Source: Apostichopus japonicus
Lineage: Eukaryota > Echinodermata > Holothuroidea > Aspidochirotida > Stichopodidae
DNA: 64,000 nt
Direction of reading: 5' to 3'
NCBI RefSeq assembly: GCF_037975245.1
Contig: NC_092578.1
Span: 18,049,821-18,113,820 of the forward strand
This document shows, piece by piece, positions 47,770-60,749 of this stretch (position 1 is the first letter of the stretch; every line of letters starts with the position of its first letter). Position numbers and translations under genes: made by a program. The notes beneath the pieces were generated by a model. The model did not search any database and was not told where the DNA came from. It saw only the letters and a program-made list of their open reading frames with translations.

Positions 47770-50700
47770 CTATATTCGGTCAGAACAAAGAGAGGCATAA
47801 AAAAGCTTTCCTCTTCGCTCAATGTTTTTTATTTTGGTTAATTTTCGTTCAATCAACAAGATTCATTATTAACTACATATCATACCGTCATTAAGAGAAT
47901 GTCAATGGCATGGCTGGTATATAATAAAACAATCTTCTACGCCATAATCAATAAACAAAACAATGAAATTGGCACCGAGTCTTAACCGCGACCTTGTTCA
48001 ACGAAATGACGTCAGACAGAAACCATTTAATAGCGAAGAGTAACTCTAATGTAATATAGAGTTTTGAAGCAAAAGCAAGGACAAAATCAATTGAAAACAA
48101 AATTACAATTCGAAACACATCTTGCTACTCTGTCAATTCGGGTGGTATCAACACACCTACCGTGGACGGCAATGCGTAGGAGTTTTTGAAAAGAGTTTAA
48201 AGGTTTTGATTTCGTTTGTGAAATCTGAGAGCTATTTCTTCGCTTGGTGGCCTGACCTTCTTAGCAATAACTCTCGGAGTATGAAAATTGTTTGCTTCCT
48301 GTATTCGTGTTAGTCACAAAATACAGGACAACCTGTTACTTATTCGTCCTACTTTGCCTCAGCATTTGCCCGGTCGCAAAAATATGACTTCTTAGTTCGA
48401 GTATCCTACATCCAAGCATTCAAGTGTCTATAGTTAAAGTTTCCTGTGGAGGTTTCATTCACAGTTTGAATGTGCTGGAACTAGTTAGTACGTCGTTATC
48501 TATATTAGTTTTTGCAGTGTTGAACATTTTCATCAACTTGTTTCTATACATCTTCGAGATACCTAACGTATATGACACACCCTTTTAAATAACAAATATA
48601 CTAATTGGCAGCACATAAAGAAATGACGTCTTCGACAGCTAACGACTGATTCTCATAATCGTGACCTCTGGGAACGTTCGTTATCCTTTAACGAGCCTGA
48701 CATTCCGTTTCAATTTTTCTTCTATAAAACTCGTTCCACTTACCTCAAGACAACTTCTTTTTATATCTATATTATGCCCGAGGGTCCTTTACCATGATAA
48801 CAATTTCCATTGAGATGAATCATCTCTCGGGCATTGACTAATTTCGTGAAATGGGCGATTGAACGGAATTAATTGTGCAACTCGGTTCCAAAGGAAAAAA
48901 TATTCAGAACTGTTCTGATTTTCTTACTTCCTTTTTTTTTTTTTAACTTTTCAATTTTTACAGAAAATTTACGCGTAAATCAGAAGGACAAAGAAAGACA
49001 AAGTTACGCCAGTTATTAGATTTTATAACCTGCTGTCCTCTTGATGTAGCGACGGAAGTAGTTTCCATCTTGGGGAGGAGAGGGAAGGGGTGGGTGGGGA
49101 GGAGAAGGGGAACAGACTTCGAGTGGGCAGTGGGACATGTGACTTTGGTGTAAGGACAAGTAACACCATAAATTTACATCAAAGCATTTCCCGAAGAAAT
49201 GGATCTTTGGTACAATTCATATAATTCAAATCCTACAGTATTTGATGTTTTTTTCAACAAAAGCGGACTCTTTTTTTCTAATACATTTTTTCCGTACTTT
49301 GTCAACTACTTGGCACTGTTTTTTATTAACTACTGTAGTCATGTTTTCAACTAGATGTAAATAACAAAAGCTTACGCTACAATTATAAAATGGAAGAGTC
49401 CATTTCTTATTTATAACAATGGGCCCTTTTGAGGTTCTGGTTTGACAAAACTCGGGCACGTGCTACCTTCCCCCACCCCCTGCGCCCCACGGGCTCCGCC
49501 TATCTTGTATTTGATTATCAATATATGCAGAAATAAGATTTAATGTGTTCAAACTAAGATACTATATTAAATGTATTTCATGGATTAAAAACCAAACGCT
49601 AATGTCATCCTGTGAAAGAAAACAACTGCCCAGATTCTTGTATATGTAAAGTGTAGCCTACTAGCCTAGGCTCTGTACGTCTACTATGAAAGTATGACTA
49701 CTGTGGATATCAGGCTTTGCCGACATGGGAAGTACCTGTGCCATATGCCAATTATTGTAATGAAAGTAACGGATATCGTATACTGTTTTAGTGTATTCAC
49801 TTTCGAAATATGGTTTGCTTTCTGTCGGAAATTTACCGAACCTACTGAAGGTAACAGTGATTGTTAGCGATAAGAGAAAGCCATTTCTTTCCTCAATGAT
49901 TTTTTTGCCCACTTTTCCGTATTTGTACATGTGGGGAAATACAAGATGTTGACTTCTATACATTAAACGGAGACTGCTCTTTCAGAATTGATTTAACTAT
50001 CGTACATGTAGCATCTATGAGTGTACCGAAATAAACTTTTAATTAAAATAACAGCCAAAATTAAAAATCAGAACTTTTTCTTTAATGTTGTTATCACGCT
50101 ATAATCAATCATTGCATCATTAATCACCCAATACAGAGTATACTTTGAATATACAGCCTAACACTCAAAGCTCACATTGAACCAAATCCTAGCTATGAAG
50201 TTATGTTGTTATTCTACACCTTGAGCTTGTTCTACACGAATGTGCTCAGATTATTTTTGATGAATGCTATGTAATATTGAAATATCTCACTATGACGAGC
50301 GATCGACTCATTTGAGTTAAACAGATGAGAAAACAATCTTACGAAGTTGATAGTCATTTGCCCTTTGCAGAAAGAAAACGAAATTCCGCAGGTTGATTTG
50401 ATGATATTAGCTAAAACTATATCGAAAAATACCTTCTGGGTTTATGTTTTAATTAAGACAAATGTAGATGACCAGTAATGCACTTCATGTTGTTGTAAAC
50501 TTTCCTATATAAGTAAAAATTTTGATTTGCAAGTTCAATGCTGTATGTCTATGAATAAGGCTGCTGTTTTTCATCTCATGTACTTTATCTGAATATATAG
50601 GCAACGATTTTCTTATGACCTATTGGACTTTAATACAGATCTTAAAATATAGAGTCATATAAGCATACAGACGCTTGCTTCATGTAAAAAGAAACGGCTT

Positions 50701-51554
50701 TTGCCTGGAATTATAAGAACTAAATATAGCTTTAATATGTTACTATAGACCGAATTGCACTAATTCACAGATTCCTCACCATTATTTGACCAATACTCTG
50801 CTACAAATTCTTCCATAAATTTGTTTTTTGTCCAAGAAGGCAAAATCAGCTGACAGATGTCATGAATAAATAATGACGATAACGATGATAACCCCGATCC
50901 TAATATGCAAATTATGCTAGGCCTGAAACCATTTTCGGAAAAGGGCTGTACATAATGTTACTCTGGTTGATTTTGATGTTGAAAACTAAGTGGCTTTCGT
51001 AACATTTTAATTATCTGCAATGATATAAATACAACAGTATTAGCAATACACACTCCGCTGGCGCAAAGGACTGCTTTGACGAATCAAACTGAACAATTTT
51101 GCCATCATTATTCGCAACTCTCTGTGTACTTTACACACATTCAATGTATTTCCAATGGCAGAATATACTACTTTAATTTGGGTGAAAGAACATTTTTGTC
51201 TTAAGTCACACAAACTATAGACCTTCGTTAGTTGATATGTTCGACCCGGTTAATTAGGACGGCAGTTGCATTTCGATTACTTGCGGTAGAACATAAACCA
51301 TTTGCGTCCTTGTACAATTATCATGCTTCTAGCAAGTTAAATATAGATATGGAAACAAAAGTCCAAATATAGAAACCAACGAAATTGCCCATGTTGATGA
51401 AAAATGTATAAAACACTGATCTGTTCGTTGCTCGTTGAATATAAAACGCATTTTACTGACTATTTTGCTGAGGTCTTGTACGGAACAGCCTTTGAATGTT
51501 TAACCCATTGTCATGTTTTAAGTATTCGTGGCATACACACACACACGTACATGG
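47770..51554. other. No gene seen
   Basis: About 3.8 kb. A short inverted repeat, ATGCCCGAG...CTCGGGCAT, lies at about 48775-48833. On the minus strand a good donor, TTGAG|GTAAGT, lies at about 48742 just after a TATAAAA-like motif, so a small 5' non-coding exon is possible. A G-rich tract lies near 49075-49110. Confidence 0.4.
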
Positions 51555-51565
51555 TCTATATATAT

Positions 51566-51635
<70 letters not shown>
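51555..51635. repeat. TA microsatellite
   Basis: Nearly pure alternating TA. Confidence 0.9.
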
Positions 51636-51636
<1 letters not shown>

Positions 51637-54600
51637 CAACCATAGTATCACCATAGTAACAGATACATAAAATGAATTTCATTGGCAGACAATTTATTTT
51701 AACAGTGGAGTGTAAATTCGAACAAAGCTTTGTTATTATGCTGCTAAATTGTGCTGGGCATCTAAACGGCTCAATTAGTGGATTTGATTATAAACTCCTA
51801 TTTGTATTTCAGATCAAAAGAATATGTCAAAGAACATAATCCGACTTCTATACGCTTTTTTCCTCAAAACAAATCTCACATACAATTTCTTATTAATTTA
51901 ATAATGCTGTCATTTATTAATTTCCGCATGTCATGGGGAGTTGGGAAACCTATTTAAAATCCTCAAATCAGTCAACGTTAAGTTTTCCATTAAATGTCTG
52001 GTGGTAGAGCTCGACAGGTTCTCAAATTGCATGTCATAATGTCTATACTTAAAATACTAAAGGGAAATGAATCCTAAATCACTGAAAATCTGTTCACACG
52101 ACTTTCTTTTGAAAATAATTAAATGACAGTGTCAAGCCAGGATAGTTCCTCTCAGAAGGATTAAAAGTCTGTAATAATTCTTAAGAGTCCGCAGTTTTTT
52201 CCCGTATGGGTCTGTAAACGTCGTAAGAGAACCTTTCCATATATCTAGGTATTCTACTTAAATCTTCTTTCACTTTATCCCGATCTTTACATCCCGATCT
52301 TAATATATTACTCAAATGAGGTAACTAACCCAAATAAACGACAAAAAAAATGCATTAGCGGAACGTTTATCCTTCATAAACTTTGATGTAAATGTTATTT
52401 ACCTTGCATGATGTAAGTTATAATGGTCACAATCGGACTAGGCTTGTTGCGCATTTGTCACGATCAAATATGAGATAAAAATTTCTTCGAAGAAAATCGT
52501 AAAATGATCGTGAAATAATGGTGCTATTTTGAGAAGAGCTGAACTATAACTTTTTCGAATTATATATTTTGCATATCTAAGAGTTAACGTTTACATTATT
52601 ATGATTTAATTAAATGATCGCCTTGGTAGACATTTTGGTGAAACGATGAATGTCGGATTCAGAATTCAAGTCCAAAAGACAGGACAGTTATCCTACATCA
52701 GTCGTAACATTCACAGTGCAACAATCACTAGTAGACAACAGCGTAACTATTAACTTGAGCGGGGGGGGGGAGGGGGGGGGGGGGGAATCGGGAGCATAGG
52801 ATTAGGTGGGACCCTAAAACGAGCTAAGTCGTGCAACTGAGAGAACGTAGTATTTGCGCGATGAGATTCGGTTCCCAGAATTCTCGTGATAATATTGAAC
52901 CTATGTCACTACCGCAATGTACTGTGTAAACCGTTTTCTTTTAGGCTCCGGGACCCGGGAATTCTTCCTCTCTCAACCTCCTGGGGTTGCATCATTGGAT
53001 GAAGATTGGAGTGTTTCAATTGCTCCCGTGAGTCTTTTTTAGTAACGAATGAAATCAGGATGTAAGCCCACTCTTAGAAATTTGCTTACCCACAAAAGAA
53101 GAAGAAGAAAATTAGCGGCAGTTTCCACTATAAATTGCAAACTAACTTTTCTCGCTGGAATTCAACAAAAAACACCGTTGTTGCATCTTGAAGTTGAGAG
53201 AAACTATGATATGTATTCAGTGTTCAGCATCTTTTGTCTTATTTGTCCTGAGACTTTACTCTGGTACTGCCTCTTACGTATTAATGTAATTACATCAGGA
53301 AAAAAACGACTAAAAATAAATCACAAGGTCTCAAATGAACATGTAAAAATAAGGAGGCAACTACGTAGGATTTCGTGATGGTTAACTAATAGTAGAATAG
53401 TAGTACGAATAAAACTTCCATAAAGGTCAATATGTGCATGGGATTAACTGGACTTACACATTCAAATTTAATGGAGGTGATGTTAGGTTCGCTGTTTTTT
53501 TTTTTTTTCATTTATCAATAGAATGGATGTCTAACTTATATTCTGCGTTACAGGACGATATCACGTCATTTAATTAAGTTAATTCCAGGGAAAGATTAGT
53601 TGCAGGGTGGCGCAGGTGTCGCCTGAATTTTATCAGAAGAACTTAAATTGGTTACGGTACGGCTCGGTATTAATAAGGGTCGTCTCTGCATTACGTGCAT
53701 GTTCTTAGAGACAGTATTAATTTAATTTGACACTTATTTACGAGGAAAGAAAAAGTGACAGATAGAAACATGTATGTAGGGATAAGGGAAATAAACATAT
53801 GGCTAACATACACAGACACTCAAGTTTTGATAAGATATTGCGAGTGAAATAAAGACTTCCCTTTAACGTTTATATAAAAAGAGAGGTTTAAAATATATTA
53901 GTTCGTATTTATTTTTTTTGTTTTTTGCAGGGCGCACAATGGACGAGTAGTATATATTGAGGCATTTTTATCGAAGCCACAAAGTGCTTACTTCAAAGAT
54001 ATTATTATAAGCTATGCGTAATACAGACGTCATACAGACGAAAATGTGTTATTCTTTCAATATATATTTTACTAAAGTTTTCCAACTACTGAGCATTCGT
54101 CGTAACTTATTGAAAACACACAGTCAAATAAATGAAACTTACATTTTGGGTACTTAGCTATTTTTCGTGAAAAGCAATTAAATATTTAGCCAACAAAAGA
54201 GTGTGGTAAGCTAGATAACAAGTTCGACTTATGAAGTGATATGCGTGTGTGTCTACTGAGGATACCATGATTATTGTACCATGATTATTATAAAGCCTCA
54301 TTTTCATATTGATATAAACATGTTTGAACATAAATATTATGAATTATGGTATCAATCTTGGTGTCAGTATGCATTAATTGTTAAATATAATAACATGGAA
54401 ACTACAACGCAACAATAAATAAGAATAAATAATTGCTACTACTTTAACTGAGTACTGAAAAAAGGATATATAGGCTATATAAAAATGTATACTCAGTTTT
54501 AGCAGTAAACTATAAGCGCTTTATGATTAATACTTTATGTGTGTCATTTGGACATATTTTTATACTTCTTCTGGTAATGAAATATAAAAGCCATGAATAA

Positions 54601-56028
54601 ATGCTATATATTTCATATAAATATATACACATATATATGGTAATATTTCACCTAAAGTTATTTCTGTTTCGAATAATTATTACTTTTACCCCCAATTAAC
54701 CTTCACTTATAGTACCATTGATAGATAAATAATCATCTTCAATTTTCAATGTATTCATGAATTTATTGTCACAAACACGAACTACAACTTCTTTAATTAT
54801 AAACATCACAGAAAGTGGATCGAAAACAATTTATACATGTTTGTTGCCGCCTGTTATTTCAATATATCTTGCACAAAATCTCTATATGTCGGGTAAAAAT
54901 TACTTTTTATTTGTTTTCAAGATCAATTTGCTCAAAGGAAGGAATAAACTTCTCTCATATAGTATACCTTTATCATATAGATTTAAAAATTTCCGATATT
55001 GTTGTATTCCGGACATTTCCTTCAAAGTGGAAACACTGTCACGAACTTATTTCATGCAATAGATCGTTGTGATAATGACTAAGCATAAACTATACCCAAT
55101 GCAAAAACAAAGAACAATGCAACAGAATATGCACTTCCTAGTTAACATGCATGCACTAATAGAACGAGATATAAAAACAGTATTCCTCTGCTAAATCTGC
55201 TACAATGTTGTGGATATCACGTTTGAATATTGTGCTGATCCAAACTTTATGACGAAAAGTGCACTCATACAATAATAGATCGACCTGCAACTAGTTTACA
55301 GTCGACATACCACAGAGAAACGTTAAAGAGCCGAAATCAGAATCATTAAAACTTCGAACATTTACAACACATGCATTAACAAATACAAAGAAGTATCTTA
55401 AAGTAATAACATGACTTCAATTTTCCAGATCGAACTTTCATGTTGGTTCTTTGTACTATCAGCTATAATTAACGGAAAGGAGTGTTTTGCGAATGAGTTT
55501 ATAGGTACTGGTAAATCGAAACTTGATTAGGTTCAACAATCAAAGCTTGACAATAACAAAGTTAGAAGTAACTTGAGTTGTTATATAAGTAAAATAACTG
55601 ATATGTTGTTTGTTTTCAAAGATATATTTTATATAAAACGAAAACAATTGAAACTATATGGAAAATGCATCTAGTTCTTTTCAATGTGTGTGTGTGTAAA
55701 ATATGTTAAAAATATACAAATTCAGATATGAAGATCGTTCAGAGACATTTTGAATGATTCAAAAGTATTTGTGGAAGTTTAGATTCTCATTTAAGAAGGC
55801 AGTTGCATATATAAGTACTAAGTTTGTTAAGAAAATGACCAATATAACATTAGCATGATTATTTATAATACAACACCCACATGATAAATCTACAACAGTT
55901 ATCGTCCACTTGATTCAAGACCACTTCTTTGAAGCAACACAACACACGATTTTTTTTCACGAACGTTACTTAGTTCTTAATCTTCAATGGCTTTATTAAT
56001 ATTTTAGCTATTTAATTAAAGTACTTAC
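51636..56028. other. No gene seen; G-rich tract and duplicon echo
   Basis: A long G-run with one A lies at 52760-52786 and could form a G-quadruplex. Sequence at 52855-52970 is a diverged copy of the transporter 3' flank (compare 7245-7375). Open frames at 53049-53378 and 54757-55062 are unlike any protein I know. Confidence 0.4.
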
Positions 56029-56332
56029 CCTGAAGAGATGTAGCCACTGCCTACTATATCTGTCAATGTCCTAATCGGACAACACCGTCAAGTGGAATTT
56101 CAAAAATGAAAATGGTTCTCGCCCAGGAAATCACTTTAGCTACTGGATCTATAGTGACAACTGAAAGGTATATCTTGACAGTAAAGTATGAAACTAAATG
56201 TTTTCTTGAATCTATTTGAACATCTACAAACTCCCCTCGTTTGCTTCTCTTGACCAAAAAAACGACTTTAAGTGCACAATCTTGTAATCTTAAACTGACT
56301 AAGCCTCTCTGACTTGTCTTTTCAATTTATAA
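56029..56332 (-). other. Possible promoter and 5' exon, minus strand
   Basis: On the minus strand a TATAAAT motif (about 56326-56332) is followed by about 270 bases ending at a strong donor, CTTCAGG|GTAAGT, with GTAAGT at 56029-56024. A CCAAT motif lies upstream at about 56474-56478. The only open frame inside (56063-56257) stops before the donor, so the exon would be mainly 5' UTR. The next exon was not found. Tentative. Confidence 0.2.
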
Positions 56333-57987
56333 ACTCGTTTTTACAACCACCTACGAGCACTTTCTCAGTTTTGGTTATTACTACTGACTTCCCTTCTACT
56401 CGTGAACACATTGAATGAACTATACAGCGCGTAACGGAGGGGTTTTCATTCATATATTTATCTGGTTATGTGATTGGCTGCTAAGAATTTTTATAGTGTA
56501 GTCAAACCAGTCACATAAAACCTCATCTAACAGTTGAATATTCATGACGATTTCTGAGTGACTGCACTTACCAGACGTGCTTAAGGTTTACATCAAGCTC
56601 CATATTGGGTGATAGGGTTTCTCAATCAGCTCTATGGTTTTACATCCTTTGATCATTTCACAGCAAGTATTGGAGTTGATATTATTTGTCATGATCTGTC
56701 CGGAAACGTAAAAAATTACACGGCTACGTGGACAACAGGAAGTTTGAATCTCTATTTTACATTGTCATTTTATTTATATATTTGTTATTATCTCAATTTG
56801 ACGATCATTGTAGTGGCAAATCATGAAAATAAAACAGAAAAACAACCTTTTATGTACAATACTTAACATAATTTCATTTAGGCATAAAAGAGATAAATGG
56901 CGTTATTTGTAGTTTTCCTAATGTTTTTCACAGAAGACATTTGTGGAAGAATGAAAATACACAAAAATGTAGAAAAATGGAGAGTCAAACACTGTTTTCA
57001 AGTGTTCAAGATTTCGTGTGTTATTAAACATCGGCGTTGTTGACGTAAGTAAACTATGTCACCGTTACTTTATACATATATTAACACCATTGTATTTCCA
57101 ATTTTTGAACAGATTATTCTGCTTGGGGTATACATAAAATGAAATAAAAATAGTCCACTTTGAGAAAAAAATTCAATATTACATTTAGCAGGATCACGAC
57201 AAAGGGCTTAACAGCAAACTCATGGAACAATGTGTAAAGTAAGAAATTTACTGGTTCATGAGATCATTCGATTTCAAGATATAAGTTGAAGGTATATAAA
57301 TAACAAAATAGGCTATTATAATCACCCACATTGTCATAAACTATTGGAAGTGTTTCATTCAATTACTTCTTTTTCTTCAATTAAATCTGAACTGTGCCCA
57401 ATGAATCATAAATTTGAACAAATTGACAAAACAAATGTTTAAGATGTTGTCAGTAATACTTAAAGGATGTTCGAATTTGGTTGATTCCAAATTTTCAAAC
57501 AGCGAGTGACGCAGTTTGATTAACGTGGAATACAAAGGCATATGTGATTGGAAAATCAAGGAATAACTATAGACAAATACCACTCCAGCGCAAGAAACGA
57601 ATGAATCTATTACCCCATATTCCAGGAAGTTACTTAAATTAAGATTTAATTACAGAGGAGCAATTTGTAGGTTAAAACTATTTACAGTACGGCTACATAG
57701 TACCAAGTCCAATAGTAAACGTTAACAAGCAAAATGACCAGACGTCTATTAACGTCATAATATTCTATAATTGATATTTGATTATCTCTCAACATGTGTT
57801 ACCAACGAATGGCGGTAGTAGCAATCCAGGAGACATTTCGGCATAAAAAGTCATATTTCAGTGGGACAATATGGGTATTATATATATATCTTTATTCATG
57901 ACATTTGGAAGGAAATTAGTAAAACATTTCTGTACGTCTATGCAAAAAATTTTTTAAATTTATTTAATGATAACTGTAGGGAAAGGA
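56333..57987. other. No gene seen
   Basis: AT-rich sequence without recognised features. Another minus-strand donor-like GTAAGT lies at about 56572. Confidence 0.4.
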
Positions 57988-58268
57988 GTTATCTTTTCAT
58001 TTGTATAAAGTTAATCAACCCTATTGAACACAATGTCTAGATCGCCGGATCGTTCTTCGCTTATAAAAATGGATTGCATTGTTTCGGACGCCACGTAAAG
58101 CTGCTATGAATGTGTACCGTACCGTACTACTGTACACATTCATAGCAGATGCAGCTTTACGTGGTGTCCGAAACAATGCTTATCAGTTTTTATAAGCGAA
58201 GAACGATCCGGCGATCTAGTCATTGTGTTCAATAGGGTTGATTAACTTCATACAAATGAAAAGTTAAC
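57988..58268. repeat. 281-base near-perfect hairpin
   Basis: The arms 57988-58117 and 58132-58268 are inverted copies at roughly 95 percent identity, separated by a 14-base loop built from GTACCGTAC. Landmarks are AGATCGCCGGATCGTTCTTC in the left arm and its inverse in the right. The few differences are single-base changes and short indels. It is likely a palindromic MITE or a recent inverted duplication; no coding frame. Confidence 0.9.
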
Positions 58269-59037
58269 TGAACAAGAATGCTATATCTGCTTTAAGTCGG
58301 ACATTTTTCCATTCGACACAGTCTTCTACCTTTATCATACAAACACGTACTATAGGCACGAGTATGATTCCAGATTTTCGTCTGAACGGTATTTTTTTAC
58401 TAAAGTAAGCGAAAATTTAGTCTATTTGGTTCTACAAATGTTTTAATATTATAAATCGAGAGAGAGGGAGAGAAAGAGATGAGAGAGAAAGTTAAGAATT
58501 ACAACAATTTCAAAAGCACTTTAATTTGAAAGTCAGTAAGTAAAGATAGTAAACGAACGCAATTGAAAATATTTTGGTTGTTTTATTTTTCGAATTTTCA
58601 CATTTAGTTGATTCTACCTCGTGTAGCCGCATCAATTTTGTGACTAAGTAGTATTGCATATGCGTGATTATCGTGTGGATATACCGTATAACTATATACT
58701 CAAAAGGCTAAACATTTATCAAGTCTCACGTTTTGTCCCTCAGATGTTTCTTTTTTCCTTTCCATTTTCGGTTTCAATTGAAATGCACCCATCTTCTTCT
58801 ACAATATGGCATGTACCTATTGACAACTAAGAATCATCAGATGTTCTGGAGATTCATGTAAATCATTAAAAACATCTGTTTATCCTAATAATAACTCTAT
58901 TTTTGCTTAATCATTACCATTGTGACATAACCCTGTGTCTAAACTTTCAAACGTTTCTCTACATTCAAAACTTTGTGGCAGATAAGCAATGGCTTTCACC
59001 GTTTTTGTTCCGTGTAATATAAAATATATATTACACG

Positions 59038-59072
<35 letters not shown>

Positions 59073-60459
59073 ATATAAGTTTGATTAAATAACAATAACT
59101 AAAATTGATCAAATCATAACTTGTCTGTTTTAGGTTAATTTTTGCCATGCTCGTGATGAATTTGTATAAAACAAGGCACCGTAATATTTTGTAGAAATAT
59201 GAAAGTCACGTGTCTCTTTTGAATGTCGTTACTACGTTGTATACATATTGCTACGTGAATCGTAACTAGGGTAACTGCGTCAAACGTGCTCAATCATGAT
59301 CTTGGATAAAACAGTGCAGTTTTTCTATATATTTCAACTTAAAAATTATATTGCTTTATAATAGTTCGTATCATTATATTTTATACGTAGACAACCTACA
59401 TTCATGCGACTGTTATATATACGTTCTTTGAACTTTAAAGAATGCTTTAAGCTGACTCGCTATCAACAGAAAAAGATGATTCAAGTTAAACTTGATGACT
59501 ACGTAAAGAATCACATCGAGATAATTGAAGCATAAACATGTGTCCTTCTGGATGACATATCAATGTGTGTACTCAATATAGCAACAAAGTGAGTACACCG
59601 AGAGCGAAAATGCGAGAAATTATTGGCAATTAAGTATTCATTTTTGACTATTATAATCCAGCTCAACCTTGTTTGAAGGATTTTACATCGGCAGAAAAAA
59701 CAAACCACTGACTAACATAAGGCTGTGTCCTCGACTATACATTCATACGTCAAATGCGTTTTAGTGACGCACACTCAAATTGTTGAAGAGGATTTGTGAC
59801 AGCGACCGAACTAACACGAGAGTTGCTCTCTTAAATAATGATACGAGCAACGAGAAATCTTGTAAATGAAAAAAAAGGCTACGGCTTTATTTGTAGGTAT
59901 TCACCTTTTTGTCTCCTTTCCACCCGGAAAAAGAAGAAAAAATAGATTATAGATGTCGTTCTAAAGGAAATCAACCGAGCAAGCATCTTCCTGGAATCCC
60001 GGTTTAAATTTGTAAACCTTATATGTTTCTATGATTGGTTTTCTACCCGAAGATGACAAAGAAATGTTGCAACTTCATGTCACAGTAACGTTAATTGAAA
60101 ATGAGAGTTTAATTTTTCTCTTTTTCAAAGTGTTGAGAGAAGAATAAAAAGGGATCAGAGATTTCATTTCATTAGCAGCGTGCCAAGATAAGACTCGAAA
60201 ACGTCATCATACAATGAATATAAATCTTGAATAGAGTGAGTACAAGATAATCACTAGAGACAAAATTACTTTATAGTTAAGTACAAAGTAAAGCGATCCT
60301 CGGATCACTGGTTCGCATTCCGTTTTAATTTGATTTAGTTTTGAAATGATATATGAACTACTCGCAGAGAAAGAAAGTTTTCTAAGTAGACTATAATATT
60401 TCCCAGAAGAAAGTTTCACTCTTCACATAAAATCTCGAATATTGTATCACACATCAACT
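58269..60459. other. No gene seen; small palindrome and TA array
   Basis: A perfect palindrome with 14-base arms, TTCCGTGTAATATA and its inverse, lies at about 59009-59041, directly before a TA array at 59040-59077. A GA-rich patch lies at about 58460-58490. Confidence 0.5.
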
Positions 60460-60749
60460 AATTCACAAGGAGATTACAGTAACGATACTGTTAAACATAA
60501 AGTTTTGTACCACAGTAAAATTTGGATTTTGTCGATAAATCTGATAAATTTGTATAGCATGTGCTATTAGGATTACAGTAAGAACTGAGGATAAGTGTAA
60601 TTTCCAAATAATGCATCAAACTGGATTTGTTGGAAATTACACATATCCTCGGGTCTTACTGTAATCCTAATAACACATAAATACCGATTTATCAGCACGA
60701 ACCAGGTTTTAACTTTGATACCAAACTTTTAAGATTATTTTGTGAATCG
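60460..60749. mobile_element. Palindromic MITE-like element, fourth copy
   Basis: Same two-arm layout as 39797-40100, with arms meeting near 60610. Ends are TTCACAAGGAGATTACAGTAAC on the left (about 20 bases kept) and TTTTGTGAATCG on the right. Arm identity within this copy is lower than in the 58-kb hairpin. Confidence 0.8.

Noticed and set aside
52760-52786. Long G-run as a G-quadruplex regulator
   Set aside because: Could form a quadruplex, but no promoter or gene lies next to it; treated as low complexity.
54757-55072. Overlapping frames of 101 and 85 codons
   Set aside because: AT-rich, unrecognised, and neither has splice sites, a signal peptide or repeats to support it.
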